From positions 310,001 to 374,000 of the forward strand of contig NC_017791.1 of assembly GCF_000252445.1 (NCBI RefSeq): a stretch of 64,000 bases of DNA. The letters run 5' to 3'. This stretch comes from Deinococcus gobiensis I-0 (GTDB taxonomy: Bacteria; Deinococcota; Deinococci; Deinococcales; Deinococcaceae). Position numbers and translations under genes: made by a program. Every line of letters starts with the position of its first letter. Positions within the stretch are counted from its first letter, which is position 1. Shown in pieces: positions 52,693 to 63,100 of the stretch. The notes under the pieces were generated by a model, which was given only the letters and a program-made list of their open reading frames with translations, was not told the origin of the DNA and searched no databases.

Positions 52693-53210
52693 GGGGCTCC
52701 TTTCAGGCGCAGGATTTCGGCCCGCGCCTCGGTGAGTTCAGCGTCCTGTGCCGCGATCCGGCTCCGGCTCTCGACGAGTTCGGCGTCCTGGGTGGCGATC
52801 ACTGTGCGGGCCTCGACCAGCTCCTTGCTCAGCTTCACCTCGCGTCGGCTCGCGGCCATCAGTCGCCACGAGATCCCCACCAGGCCCAGGTTCAGGAGGA
52901 AGAAGGACAGGGTGAGCGGCGTTGCGCTGAAGTGCCCTCGTGCGAGGTTCAGGCACACCCCGACGGCGACCAGACCCCAGAGCCAGCGCTGAGAGGCGTT
53001 GAACTCCCCCCAGCGCTGCCAGAGCGCCCGGCCGATCTGCACGGCGATGAACGCCCGCAGGGCCTCCTGCACCACGGGCGGGCCGATCACCGTGTCGCCC
53101 AGGTCGGCGAGGATCGAGCTGTACCCATAGGCGCAGACGACCAGGCCGTAAATGGCGAGCACGACGAGCGGGCGGATGATCGGCGTGAGGAACGTCCAGA
53201 CCTTACGCAT
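52689..53210 (-). CDS. Membrane protein with C-terminal coiled coil, lysis block
   Basis: ATG 53210 begins RKVWTFLTPIIRPLVVLAIY. Four hydrophobic segments are followed by a coiled coil with repeats (KELVEARTVIATQDAELVES, RSRIAAQDAELTEARAEILR). It could be a holin or Rz/spanin-like protein. Its start overlaps the end of the preceding gene by 8 bases. Confidence 0.6.
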   Translation of the reverse strand: MRKVWTFLTPIIRPLVVLAIYGLVVCAYGYSSILADLGDTVIGPPVVQEALRAFIAVQIGRALWQRWGEFNASQRWLWGLVAVGVCLNLARGHFSATPLTLSFFLLNLGLVGISWRLMAASRREVKLSKELVEARTVIATQDAELVESRSRIAAQDAELTEARAEILRLKGAP

Positions 53211-53724
53211 GGTCGTCACCTCCGGACGACGGGGCAGGGGGTGGCGGTGTGGGTGGATCGGCAGTGGGGGGCGGGGCACTGGGCGGGTCGCTCGACGAGC
53301 TGCCGTCGAAGCTCACCCGCATGCCCTTCAGGCGGCCGATGAACTCGCTGGCGGCTTTGACCATGCTCCAGGCCCACTGGAGGGCGTCGCGGCCGATGTA
53401 GGCCCCGAGGATGCTCAGGCCCACGCTCGCGCGCCAGTCGGTGGTGCTCTTCGTCAGGTGCTCGAAGGCCCAGGTGATCAGCAACGGAATGCACATGCCC
53501 GCCATCAGGCCCAGGCCCACGTCGCCCAGGAAGCGCATGAGCACGAAGGTCTCGCCCTCGCGGCGCTTGGAAGCCTCGTTGCTCAGGCTGGTGAACAGGG
53601 CGGCCAGGAAGACGAAGAGCAGCTGCCACAGCTCGCTGCCGGTGAGGGGGAAATCTCCGGTGGTGCCGGTCGCCTCCTTGGCGGTGAAGGTCAGCGCCAG
53701 CAGAATCAGCAGGCTCTTGGTCAT
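53203..53724 (-). CDS. Probable holin
   Basis: ATG 53724 gives a protein with an N-terminal signal-like segment (KSLLILLALTFTAKEATG) and two or three membrane segments (LWQLLFVFLAALFTSLSN, DVGLGLMAGMCIPLLITWAF), then a Pro/Ser-rich acidic tail (SSSSDPPSAPPPTADPPTPP). The position just before the coiled-coil protein and endolysin fits a holin. Sequence family not certain. Confidence 0.6.
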   Translation of the reverse strand: MTKSLLILLALTFTAKEATGTTGDFPLTGSELWQLLFVFLAALFTSLSNEASKRREGETFVLMRFLGDVGLGLMAGMCIPLLITWAFEHLTKSTTDWRASVGLSILGAYIGRDALQWAWSMVKAASEFIGRLKGMRVSFDGSSSSDPPSAPPPTADPPTPPPPAPSSGGDDHA

Positions 53725-54044
53725 GGGGTCCTTTCGGCGTAGCGCACCCAGCGCAGCCCCTTGTCGCGCCACTCGATCCACCAGTCGGTGGGCACGCGCC
53801 GGGTGAGGCGGTCACCGGGCCGCAGGGTGAAGAGGCCGGGGGGCGCATCGGGCTGGGTGCCGGTGCGGCTGGCGAAGCGCACGGAGGCCGCGCCCTGGCA
53901 GCCCTGGGCGGTCTGGACGGTGACGAGGCGGCCGGGGAGGTAGCGGCTGGTGCTCGTGCTGATGCGGATAGTGCAGGTGGGGGTGTAGGCGGGTGCGGCG
54001 GCCGAGAGGGCACTGGCAAGGAGGAGGGTGATCAGCAGGCGCAC
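53721..54044 (-). CDS. Small secreted protein, lysis block
   Basis: A 107-residue protein with a signal peptide (RLLITLLLASALSAAAPAYT), two Cys (TCTIRI and GCQGAA) and a basic C-terminal half (DWWIEWRDKGLRWVRYAERT). The ATG overlaps no gene upstream. Its stop overlaps the holin start. Function unknown. Confidence 0.6.
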   Translation of the reverse strand: MRLLITLLLASALSAAAPAYTPTCTIRISTSTSRYLPGRLVTVQTAQGCQGAASVRFASRTGTQPDAPPGLFTLRPGDRLTRRVPTDWWIEWRDKGLRWVRYAERTP

Positions 54045-54114
54045 ACGGTTCCTTTCTGCCCGGCAGGAATGGCGGCCGCCCCAGGCCGGGCGCTGGGGCG
54101 GTGGGGGTGCGCGC

Positions 54115-54537
54115 TTACTGGGCCGGCGTAAGGGTGCCCGTGCCGGTCACGGGCCGGGGCTTGAGCGTGACCGTGGCGACGGGCTCGGTGACGGCCTGAC
54201 CCACCAGGACCACCAGCCCCACGCTGGCCTCGCGGTGCAGCTCGTGCGTCAGGGCCTGGGGGTAGGTCACGGTGCCGTCGGGCAGCCGGAACTGCACGTT
54301 CAGCCGGGTCGTCGTTTCCTTCAGGATCAGCTCGCGGCCCACCAGCGTGATGCTCAGGCCAGTCTTGGCCAGCATGGCCGCGTCGGTCACCAGGTCGAAG
54401 GGCGCGGCCACGGCGGGCGCGGGCGTGCCCGACACCTCGCGCGCCGTCGCCGGGTCCGGCGTGCGGGCGAGCGGGCCACTACAGGCGCTCAGGCAGAGGG
54501 CGAAGGTCAGGGCGGACAGGGCAAGCACTTTACGCAT
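54115..54537 (-). CDS. Lipoprotein of the tail-lysis block
   Basis: ATG 54537 gives a lipoprotein signal (RKVLALSALTFALCLSACSG, lipobox LSAC). The mature domain has SITLVGRELILKETTTRLNV and RLPDGTVTYPQALTHELHRE. A terminator lies 60 bases upstream, so transcription probably starts between. Role unknown; possible superinfection-exclusion or spanin-like lipoprotein. Confidence 0.6.
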   Translation of the reverse strand: MRKVLALSALTFALCLSACSGPLARTPDPATAREVSGTPAPAVAAPFDLVTDAAMLAKTGLSITLVGRELILKETTTRLNVQFRLPDGTVTYPQALTHELHREASVGLVVLVGQAVTEPVATVTLKPRPVTGTGTLTPAQ

Positions 54538-54595
54538 ATGGACTCCATCCGGCTGTGAGAGGCCTGCACGTCGCCGGGAGCGCGCAGGCACGAGA

Positions 54596-54619
54596 AAGGC
54601 CCCGCACATGCGGGGCCTT
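54596..54619 (-). terminator. Terminator downstream of the tail genes
   Basis: GGCCCCGC (54598-54605) and GCGGGGCC (54610-54617) form a perfect stem with AA/TT flanks. Read on the minus strand it is followed by TTTCTCG. A second perfect hairpin, CATCCCGCCA/TGGCGGGATG at 54649-54670, lies just upstream in the direction of transcription. Confidence 0.6.
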
Positions 54620-54751
54620 GGGCTTGTCTCTTTGGGGCGTCAAAGGAACATCCCGCCAACTGGCGGGATGATGGGCAGCCCTTCGTGATGATGTGGGTCG
54701 GCACGCCGTGGCTGCGGTGGCTTCTGACCCCCTGATTCCACGACCAGCCTA

Positions 54752-54970
54752 TCAGGTGCCGGCGAGCCGCCGGAACATGTCGCCGTAGCGTTCCAGGATC
54801 TCGGCCTGCGCCTGCTCAAACTCCACGGGGGCGCACTCGATGGACACCGGCGCCGAGAGTTCGCAGGTGCATCGTGGCCAGCGCCCGGGCACCCGCAACA
54901 GCACCGGGTGGCCGTGGGCATCCCGGCCCTGGAGCGTCACGCTCTTGAGGTGGTCATCTGATCGTTTCAT
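54752..54970 (-). CDS. Small unknown protein after the tailspike
   Basis: ATG 54970 follows GGAGGGAG. The 72-residue protein (DDHLKSVTLQGRDAHGHPVL, APVEFEQAQAEILERYGDMF) has one CTC motif. It may be a tail chaperone or accessory protein. Two hairpins follow. Confidence 0.55.
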   Translation of the reverse strand: MKRSDDHLKSVTLQGRDAHGHPVLLRVPGRWPRCTCELSAPVSIECAPVEFEQAQAEILERYGDMFRRLAGT

Positions 54971-54981
54971 TGCTCCCTCCA

Positions 54982-57744
54982 TCAGGTCACAGGCTTGAAC
55001 GCCACCCACGCGCCCCCCACCCGCACATAGAACGTCGTGTTCATGTCCCCATCGGTGCGCAGGTACATGCTCCCGTTCGGCTCCGGGGACGTGGGGGCAC
55101 CCGCCCCCGTCATCCACGTCGGCCCCGTCGAAATGTCACCGACCCTGTACTTTCCATAGGCGAACTCGGCCTTCTTGGCTGCGCCCCACAGTCCGCCGTC
55201 GTCCCCCGAGCCGAACTCGGTTCGTCCGTCCGTTCCCGCGTTCAGGCGCAGGTTCTCGAAGGTGCCCGCGATCAGCACCCGCTGCTCATAAAACTGGATC
55301 TGCCGCGAGGACGCACCGGGGTCGAACCGGAGGACGGCTTCCCGGCCGGCCATGCCGACCTTGAGATCGCCGTCCACATCCAGCGGCCCAGGGATATAGG
55401 GCGTGCTCTGCCGCGCGTAGGGCTGCGTCTCGTCGAGGTTGACCTGCACGCCGACCAAGAACAGCGGCTCGTTCTGAAGGGCGAAGATCTGGAGCGAGAA
55501 GTACCCCCGGTTGGCCGCCGTCGCCCGCCCCTGCCGCGTGGTGATCGGCACCCACGCGCCCGGCGAGGTGTCCCAGGTCACGTCGTGCAGGTACTCGCCA
55601 TTCGCCGCCGCGATGCGCGAGCGGAAGGACGTGCCCGCCTTCGAGAACGCATAGAAGTTGTACCCGAGGAACTGCTCGGGGATCTGGAGCGGCTGCGCCG
55701 GCATCCGGATCTCGAAGAAGGCATTCTCATGCCCTAACGGGTCGAGCTTGATCATCTTCGGCGCGCTGCCGTACCGCTCCCGCAGTGCGCGCGGCGTGTA
55801 GACCGCCGCTTCCTCGCCCAGGGGCGGATAGACCACCACGCCGCCGTTCTGAGTCTCCCAGTTCTCCCCCCGTTCCGGGTTGCGGAGCAGGTTGCCCCCC
55901 CGGATGTGATGCTGGCTGGCGATCAGCGCGTCGCCCTCGCGCAGGGTTCGGCCCCGGCGTGGCGTCAGGGAGGCGGCCGGTTCCTTGCCGATGATCTGGA
56001 GATACCGCTCGCTCCCCAGACCGCCCAGGTCCTGGCGGTCGTGGGCGGCCAGGTATTCGATCCGGGCCACGATGGCGTCGGCCCGGTTCGCGCTCGGCAC
56101 CAGCGCGAAGGCGTCCAGGGCGTCGAACGACACCCCTTTGACCGCGCCCAAGTAGACCGCGCACCGCTGCTGCTTGTCGTAGGGCTGGATGTCGGGGGGC
56201 AGGTTGTACGCCCAGTTCGGTGGGGCCGTGGGGTACTCGCGGTAGATGTCGGACCACGAAAACCCCCAGCCGCCGACCACCCGCAGGCCGTCGTTGTCCG
56301 ACTTGCGCAGGGTGAAGATGGCGCATTCGCCCACCTGCTCGTGGCGCACGGCGTGCAGCTCGCCGTACAGCCCAGCGCATTTCGCCCCGTAGTCGTCGGT
56401 CTTGACCTGCATGATGCTGACCGGCGAAAAGCCCATGTGGACGCGGTACATGTGCAGGTGGATGCCGCCGTAGTGCCCGGCCTGATTGGTCGTCGTGAAC
56501 ATGATGCCCGCCAGGCCGCCGCTGATGCCGCCACCCTGGAACATGTAGTCCTCGCTGTTGGCCCAGCACAGGACTCCGGCTACGCCGCCCCGCCACTTGC
56601 CCTCGTAGGAGGTCACGTGACCATCGGTCGAGTTCAGGTCGAGGCCGAACTTCACGCGGTCGGTCGCACAGTCATAGAACGTGGGTTGGTTGGACCCGTT
56701 GACCTGCCACGCCGTTACGCCCGGCGCAAAGGCCGCATATTCCGGGTCATTGTTGGAGGCGTCGTCGAGGAAGTACCCGAGCTTGGCCGGGTCGCACCAC
56801 GTCCGCATGTTGGCGATGGACCAGTTGTGCGGGCCGTAGATCGTGATGCCCCGCACCGTGCCCCCGCCGTACATGCCGCCGTCGATGGCGATGGCGGGCA
56901 TCCGGTCCTTGTAGACGCCGTTGACGGTCGGGGGCCGGAAGTTGATGACGGTCCCGAAGTTGCCGTCATCAACGAATCCGACATCCCCATAGATCAGGCG
57001 GACATAGCTGTGGACGGTATCGCTCGTCAAGTAGTTGCCCATCGGGATATAGACCCCACGGCCCTGAGCCAGAGCATCCGCGAACGCCTGCTTGAAGGCG
57101 GCCGTGCTGTCCTGTTGTCCGCTGCGGTCGGCCAGATAGTCCAGGACGTTGACCTGCCCCCGCCAGTCCACCGCCAGCCATTTGCGCCCGTCGCTGCCCT
57201 GGACGACGCCGCCTTTCGTGGGACTGAGGGTGTCCACCTTGGCGTCGGCCGCTGCCAGGACGCGCTGCTGGCCGTCTACCCACGCCGCTCGGGTGCCAGC
57301 GGGCAGGGTGTGCAGGGCGTCGTAGGTGACCTCCAGGCGGGTCGCAACCAGGGTATTGACCTCGCTCACCGAGGGCAGTACCGCCGTCCGCCCCGTCACG
57401 GCGTTGCCGTTCCAGGTAACGATCTGCTGACCGATGCGCCAGTCGCCCGCCTGCCGCCCCGCCAGGTCCGCCTCACTCGCCACGCTGCCCAGGACCCCTG
57501 CGCGCTGGATGGCGAGCGAGGTGGCCTGCTGCATCGTCGCCACCACCGGGGCAGTTGCGGCGGCGACCTGACCGGGGACGGCCGCGACGGCACTCTGCGC
57601 GGCGGCCACCTGCGCGCTCAGGTCAGTCACGCCCTGCGCCTGCCGCTGGTTCAGGAGGGCGGTCGCCTGATTGAGCCGGGCGAGTTCGGCCAAGTTGGTG
57701 TCGTCGCTCGTGAGGACCCGCTTGATGTTCGTGCTACTCGTCAT
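54982..57744 (-). CDS. Tailspike with pectate-lyase-like beta-helix
   Basis: The 920-residue protein starts with a helical, alanine-rich part (residues ~20-85) for tail attachment. A right-handed beta-helix then begins with INVLDY-type sequence (QVNVLDYLADRSGQQDSTAA, FADALAQGRGVYIPMGNYLT), the pectate lyase superfamily pattern of tailspikes. Later parts contain PTFYDCATDRVKFGLDLNST and a C-terminal jelly-roll-like region. It should bind or cleave the surface glycans of the host. Its start overlaps the preceding gene by 11 bases. Confidence 0.83.
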   Translation of the reverse strand: MTSSTNIKRVLTSDDTNLAELARLNQATALLNQRQAQGVTDLSAQVAAAQSAVAAVPGQVAAATAPVVATMQQATSLAIQRAGVLGSVASEADLAGRQAGDWRIGQQIVTWNGNAVTGRTAVLPSVSEVNTLVATRLEVTYDALHTLPAGTRAAWVDGQQRVLAAADAKVDTLSPTKGGVVQGSDGRKWLAVDWRGQVNVLDYLADRSGQQDSTAAFKQAFADALAQGRGVYIPMGNYLTSDTVHSYVRLIYGDVGFVDDGNFGTVINFRPPTVNGVYKDRMPAIAIDGGMYGGGTVRGITIYGPHNWSIANMRTWCDPAKLGYFLDDASNNDPEYAAFAPGVTAWQVNGSNQPTFYDCATDRVKFGLDLNSTDGHVTSYEGKWRGGVAGVLCWANSEDYMFQGGGISGGLAGIMFTTTNQAGHYGGIHLHMYRVHMGFSPVSIMQVKTDDYGAKCAGLYGELHAVRHEQVGECAIFTLRKSDNDGLRVVGGWGFSWSDIYREYPTAPPNWAYNLPPDIQPYDKQQRCAVYLGAVKGVSFDALDAFALVPSANRADAIVARIEYLAAHDRQDLGGLGSERYLQIIGKEPAASLTPRRGRTLREGDALIASQHHIRGGNLLRNPERGENWETQNGGVVVYPPLGEEAAVYTPRALRERYGSAPKMIKLDPLGHENAFFEIRMPAQPLQIPEQFLGYNFYAFSKAGTSFRSRIAAANGEYLHDVTWDTSPGAWVPITTRQGRATAANRGYFSLQIFALQNEPLFLVGVQVNLDETQPYARQSTPYIPGPLDVDGDLKVGMAGREAVLRFDPGASSRQIQFYEQRVLIAGTFENLRLNAGTDGRTEFGSGDDGGLWGAAKKAEFAYGKYRVGDISTGPTWMTGAGAPTSPEPNGSMYLRTDGDMNTTFYVRVGGAWVAFKPVT

Positions 57745-58396
57745 CGGTCACCTCGACCGCGTAGGTCCGGAATGTGAAGCTCTGGCCTGCCCAGTTCGTC
57801 AGGGTCAGTGGCTCGCCGGCCGACGTGCTCACGCCGCCCAGCGGGGTCACATCGTAGTAGCCGCCGCCCTCGCCCGTGACCTCCAGCAGCCCGAGCGGAT
57901 AGTTGCCCGGCGTGCTCTCGACCGGGTGGTCGGTGGGCCGCAGATCATCGGGCGACAGGCGCCACTTCGGGTCATAGAGGGGGATGGTGGCCGTCAGCGT
58001 GGCCGTGCAGCCTTTGACCTCCGCTTCTGGGCACGTGATGGTGCCCGTGGGGTAGACCGCCCGCGCGCCCTCGTACAGGGCCTCGCTGGCCAGCACGATC
58101 CGACGCCAGCGCTGGGCCAGGCGCCGCACCTCCAGGGGTGTCGCGGCCTGGCAGTACAGGCGCACGGTGACGCTGACGTTCTTCGGCTTCCCGCTGCCGC
58201 TGTTCCAGCTGCGCCCCCGCGCAGTCTGCCGGGGTGTGACGTTGTACTCAATGCCGATGGGGTCGCGGTCCACCGTCACGCCGCTCAGGTGCGGGGCGTA
58301 GAGCTGCCCTCCGTTCTCGAAGGCGATGAGCAGTTCAGGCAGGGCCTGGGCATCCGGCAGGGCGGTGGGTAGGCGGCTCAGGAAGGTCAGGGTCAT
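57734..58396 (-). CDS. Distal tail protein-like
   Basis: The 220-residue protein (GGQLYAPHLSGVTVDRDPIG, KNVSVTVRLYCQAATPLEVR, LTATIPLYDPKWRLSPDDL) has the look of distal tail (Dit-like) or phage tail-family proteins, with a C-terminal beta domain (GEPLTLTNWAGQSFTFRTYA). The ATG overlaps the previous stop. Assignment is mainly from position between the hub-like protein and tailspike. Confidence 0.6.
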   Translation of the reverse strand: MTLTFLSRLPTALPDAQALPELLIAFENGGQLYAPHLSGVTVDRDPIGIEYNVTPRQTARGRSWNSGSGKPKNVSVTVRLYCQAATPLEVRRLAQRWRRIVLASEALYEGARAVYPTGTITCPEAEVKGCTATLTATIPLYDPKWRLSPDDLRPTDHPVESTPGNYPLGLLEVTGEGGGYYDVTPLGGVSTSAGEPLTLTNWAGQSFTFRTYAVEVTDDE

Positions 58397-60120
58397 GTGC
58401 TGGCCTCCACCGCGCTCAGGGTCGAGGCCTGGGTGCCCTGCCCGAGCACCCCGCCGAAGGACAGGGCCTCGGCATCGTCGCTCTGCCCACAGCGCACCTC
58501 CGTGTAGAGCTGCCCATCCTCATCCACGTCATAGACCAGGAGGTCAATGGGCAGTTCCCGAATCTCCACCACCTTGCCAGCGACGTCGCGAAGGGTCAGC
58601 CGTGCCGTGGCCGCCGGCTCCACATCCCAACTGGGGATCCGGGCCGTGACCGGGTTGAGCGTGGGCGTGCGGGCGAGCGGGTCCGCACTGGCGTGCAGCA
58701 GGCCCTGGTCCGCCCGGGCGAGGCAGGCCGCACTGATCACGACCGGGGCACTCAGGTCCACGTGCCGCAGCCAGAACGTCACCTCCTTGGACCGTCCCCA
58801 GGACGGAGCCAGCCGCTCGTCGCGAGTCGCCCCCGGCAACAGGTACAGCGGCGCGACCGGGCTGGTCGGCACCATGAGCTGGGTGATGACGCCCCCGGCA
58901 TCGTTACGGGCGGACAGCGACACCAGTTCGACACCTGCATTCTGGGCAGCCACCAGCACGCCGTCCGGCAGGGGGGTGTCGTCGGGGTAGGTCAGGGTCA
59001 GGCTGTAGGTGATCGCCGAGGCCGAGGGCGGGGCCTGGATGCTGACGGTGGTGTCGCTGCGGTTGTCCCACAGGGCCGAGGCCTCGCCCGTCATGATGGG
59101 GTCGCGGGCGCCAGGACCGGTGTAGAGCGCGACCGCCACGCCGACCCGCAGCCCCCCAGGCGTCAGGGGCGCGAAGAGCGCCGCGTCGGCCCCCAGCGGG
59201 AGGGTCCGCCAGCCCACACCCCAGGTCCGGGGGGCGACTGGGATCTCGTGCGCGATGGGCCGCCCGGCTTTGAGGTCGTCGCGGTACGTGGTGCCCTTGC
59301 GGAGATCGGACCCCGGGTAGACCAACGACTCCCCGCTCTGTGCGTTCATGGTGCGCGCGAAGAGTACGCGCACGTCGGTGACGAGCACGGTACTGTCCAG
59401 GTCCATACCGTCAATCTCGACGCCGGTCATTCGCTCGTCGATCTCCAGCACGCCGTCCGGATAACCGAACACGGGGCGCAGGTCCGCGTTCACGCCCCAG
59501 TCGGGGTTGACCTCCTGGTTGACCGTGCTGCCGTCCGCCTGGAGGTAGGTGGTGGTCTGCTTGTCCCGGCCCTTCAGGCGCTCGTCGAGCAGCCGGGCGG
59601 CGTGCCACCAGTTGGGCGCGAGGGCCGCGCTGGTGACGTTGCGGTTGGGGATGCCCGTCAGGTCAGGGGTCTGGAGGGTGGTCCCCAGCTGTCCGGAGGC
59701 GATCAGGTCAGTGAACAGCTGGCGGACCTGCGCGCCCAGATCGGCCTCGGTGAGGAGGGTACGGCATTCGACCTCGGTGAGGCGGCGATACCGGAAGCCC
59801 TGGAGCTTGTAGCGGCCGATCTCGCTGCGGCTGGAGCCGGAGACGACGACGGTCCCGGCGTAGCGGTTGCGCCAGGCGGTGCTCGCGTTTGGCCGGTACT
59901 GCACCTGCACGGTGTCGCGCGGGCCGATGCCGAGGCTGGCCGGGTCGCCCTCGAAGGTGGCTTCACGGCAGTCCCCGATGGGCCGGACTTCCATGCGGCG
60001 CACGCCCCCCGCGAGGTACAGGGGCGTGCCGGAGGTGAGGGGCGGGTCGAGTTCGAGGATGTGCCGCTCGGTGCCCTGGGGATCCAGGACCCGCAGGCGG
60101 TATTCGGCGTCTGGGTTCAT
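58393..60120 (-). CDS. Tail hub/baseplate-like protein
   Basis: The 575-residue protein follows the tape-measure gene by 3 bases. The N-terminal half (RRMEVRPIGDCREATFEGDP, YRPNASTAWRNRYAGTVVVS, FRYRRLTEVECRTLLTEADL) is typical of Tal/hub proteins with OB-like and beta domains. The second half is beta-rich. It should form the tail tip with the Dit-like protein. Confidence 0.65.
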   Translation of the reverse strand: MNPDAEYRLRVLDPQGTERHILELDPPLTSGTPLYLAGGVRRMEVRPIGDCREATFEGDPASLGIGPRDTVQVQYRPNASTAWRNRYAGTVVVSGSSRSEIGRYKLQGFRYRRLTEVECRTLLTEADLGAQVRQLFTDLIASGQLGTTLQTPDLTGIPNRNVTSAALAPNWWHAARLLDERLKGRDKQTTTYLQADGSTVNQEVNPDWGVNADLRPVFGYPDGVLEIDERMTGVEIDGMDLDSTVLVTDVRVLFARTMNAQSGESLVYPGSDLRKGTTYRDDLKAGRPIAHEIPVAPRTWGVGWRTLPLGADAALFAPLTPGGLRVGVAVALYTGPGARDPIMTGEASALWDNRSDTTVSIQAPPSASAITYSLTLTYPDDTPLPDGVLVAAQNAGVELVSLSARNDAGGVITQLMVPTSPVAPLYLLPGATRDERLAPSWGRSKEVTFWLRHVDLSAPVVISAACLARADQGLLHASADPLARTPTLNPVTARIPSWDVEPAATARLTLRDVAGKVVEIRELPIDLLVYDVDEDGQLYTEVRCGQSDDAEALSFGGVLGQGTQASTLSAVEAST

Positions 60121-60123
60121 GGT

Positions 60124-63100
60124 TCACCTCCCGGCGAGGGCGCCGGTCGTGGACTGGTAGGAACTGCCGCCCTGCTGCACGGTGACGGTCACGGGAATGC
60201 CGTCGCGCAGGATCTGCCCAAGGGTGCCCACCGTGCCGTCCAGGCGGCCGATGGTAGCGTCAAGTTTCGTGATGCCTTCGAGCAGCGGCGTGCTCAGGGC
60301 ATACTGGATGGCTGGGGGCGCGGTACTCAGGCCGGTGGTATCCACCCCCTGAGTCGCTTCTGGCGTGAGGCCCCACTTCTCCTGTAGGCCCTGGAGCTTG
60401 GGCGCCACGTCGCTGTAGAAGCGGGCGGCCTGCTGATCCACCTGCGCGACCGCCGCGTCAATCCCGGCCAGGGCGGCCGCGTCGTCGGCGGTGTCCGGGG
60501 TCTTCAGCGCGTCCGACCAAGCTTTGATGGCTGGGGCGATGATGTTTTTCAGGAGTTCTTCGTTGAGGAACACGTCCACCATGCCCTCGACGAGCCCGCC
60601 GTACACCTCCTCGTGCAGGGCCTTGCTGAACAGGTTGATGTCGCCGCCCCGGATCGCGTCGGTCAGCCCCTTCTTGATGCCGGAGGCGAAGGCCCCCTGC
60701 ATCGTCTTGGCGAAGGTGAGCCCGATCTTGTCGATTTCGTTGACGACCTCCGGGCCGCCCCCGAAGGTGTCGGCGAACCACCCTCGGGACCGTGTGAAGA
60801 CCTTCTGGTAGTCGTCCGCGTTCAGGAAGGGGTTGTCCTCGGTGAACTCGGCCTTCAGGCGCGAGACCTCGGCGCGGGCCTTCTGGAAGCCCGCGATGGC
60901 GTCGGCCACGCTGCTGACCACCTTCGTCACCAGCGAGATCCAGGCCCCGATGTCCGCCGGGTTGGCGACCACCTTCGCCACGTCGCCCAGGATGTCGAGC
61001 ACCTTGCCCGCCGCGTTCCCCACGCCTTCCAGGTTGGCCGCAAGGTCCTTCCACGGGGTCTGGAGCTTTTGGCCGGTCACCCGGTCGTAGTCCTCCTCGC
61101 CCTGGCCGATGGCGCTGGCCAGCTGCCCGAAGGCCCCGGCCGCCTGCTGCACGTACCCGGCATATTCCTGCACCTTGCCGATCCGCAGCAGCGCGCCCGC
61201 GATCTGCGGATTCATGGCCCGCAGGGCGGCCGCCTGGTCGCGGAAGGTCTGCGCGAGCTTCGGGTTCCCCGCCGCTTCCGCCTCGGCCGCGTACTCTCGC
61301 AGCTTGTCGCCCGCGAGCCCCAGGCGCTCGGTGTAGGTGCCCGCGTCGATCCACCCGGCGTCGAACTCGTCGCTCAGGTCCTGGATGTCCTTCTGCCACT
61401 GGCTCAGGTCGAAGCGCTTCCCGAGGTTCACCGTCCCGAGGTCGTTGCTCGTGAGCTGGTCAATGGTGGCGTTCAGGTTCGCCAGCTGCACGTCGGTCAA
61501 GCCGCCGGTCTGCCGCAGGGTGTCCAGGGCCTGGCGCAGCGCCCCCACCTTCACGGGGTCGGTCAGGTCGCCGGAGGCCTGCATGTCGAAGATCTGCTGG
61601 GCCGACTCGGCGAAGAGGTTCTTCGGAGGCTGTGCGGCGTTCTTCAGCGCCTCGCTGGCCCCGTCGGCCACGCCCTCCCCAGTAATCGAGATCAGCGCGT
61701 CCTTGTAGGCCTGCGCGCCCGCTACGGCGTCCTCCAGGCCCTTGCGGACCCCCTCGGGCAGCGACTGGCCCAGTTCGGAGTCCAGCAGGTTCGTGGCCTC
61801 CAGAATCGCCCGGTTGAGGTCGCCCTCATCCTCCAGCTTGACCCGCACCACCACCGTCCCGTCCGGATCGGTCGTCACCCCGTCGCCGGCCCCGTTACTG
61901 GCCGTGCCCAGGCGCTGGGTGAGGCTGGTGGCGTCGAGCACCGCCCGGCCCCCGGAGGCGTCCCCGGAGGTCTGGAAACCACTGGCCCCAGGGATCAGCC
62001 CAGCGGCGTAGGGATTGCCGTAGTCGGGCAGGCTCCTCCGTAGGTCCGCGAGGTAGGCCGCGAGCTTGCTGCGCAGGCGCAGGCTGCCCGCGTCGGTCTT
62101 GCCTTCGAGCGTGGCGAGCTGGTCGGCCACCTGCATGACCTGCTCGTCGAGCGTGCCCGACAGCTGCGCCACGAAGGTGTTGAACTGATCGTCGAGCCCC
62201 AGCGCGTCGCCCAGGTTGTTCAGGGCGAGCGTCAGGCTGTTCACCGCCTCCCCGGCGTCCTCGCCGCGCTGGGCCGCGTCCATGACCTGCCCGAGCGCGA
62301 CCTGAAGGGCGTTCACGGCCCCTTCGTTGTCGCCCAGCTCCTGGAGCTGATTCGAGAGGGTCAGGGCGTCGGCCGCCACGCCGTCGCTCCAGGTCTTCTG
62401 GATGGCCCGCAGCCCGGCCTCCTCGGCCTCGCGGCGCTTCTCCCACTCATCGAAGACCGCGTTCATCAGCGTGGTGTCGCGGTTGGCCTGGGCCTCGGTA
62501 TAGATCCGGATGAGGCCTTCTTCGTCCTGACCGGGGATGCTGGCCAGGATGCCCTGCACCTTCTCGGTGTAGGCCTTGGCCCGCTCGACATCGTCGTCGC
62601 TGAAGACCTTCGACCATGCCGCATCCACGGCCTTCGCCGAGGCCTCGCCGTTGCGGGTCAGCGTCGCCTGGAGGTCCTGGTCCACCTGGGCGATCCGCGC
62701 GCCGTATTGCCGCCAGAGATCCTGGCGCTGGCGCAGGGTCAGCCCCGTGACGTTGACGGCCGCGTTGCGCTCGCGCTCCAGGCGGGTCTTCTCGGCCTGC
62801 GCTTCCGCTGTCGAGAGCACGTTCCGGGCCGCGAGCACGTCGCGCCCCAGGCGTTCCTCCACGTCGAGCTGCGCGCGGGCACTGTCGCCGGCAGCCTTCA
62901 CCGCGTCGTCGTAGCCGGTCACGACCGCCTGGGCACGCTTCCGGGCGAGGTCAAGCTGCCCGTCGGCCAGGGCCCGGTCGGCAGCGAGCCGGTTGGCCCG
63001 CGCCTGCTCGGCGGCCTTCTCCGCTTCCAGGTCGGCCGTGCGCTCGGCCGAGGCCTGGGCACGGCGAGCGGCCGCCCGGTCGGCGGTCGCCTGCCGGTAC

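Noticed and set aside
55906..57777. 623-codon plus-strand open frame
   Set aside because: Antisense to the tailspike gene, with shadow-like composition.
58693..60387. 564-codon plus-strand open frame
   Set aside because: Antisense to the tail hub gene and tape-measure end.
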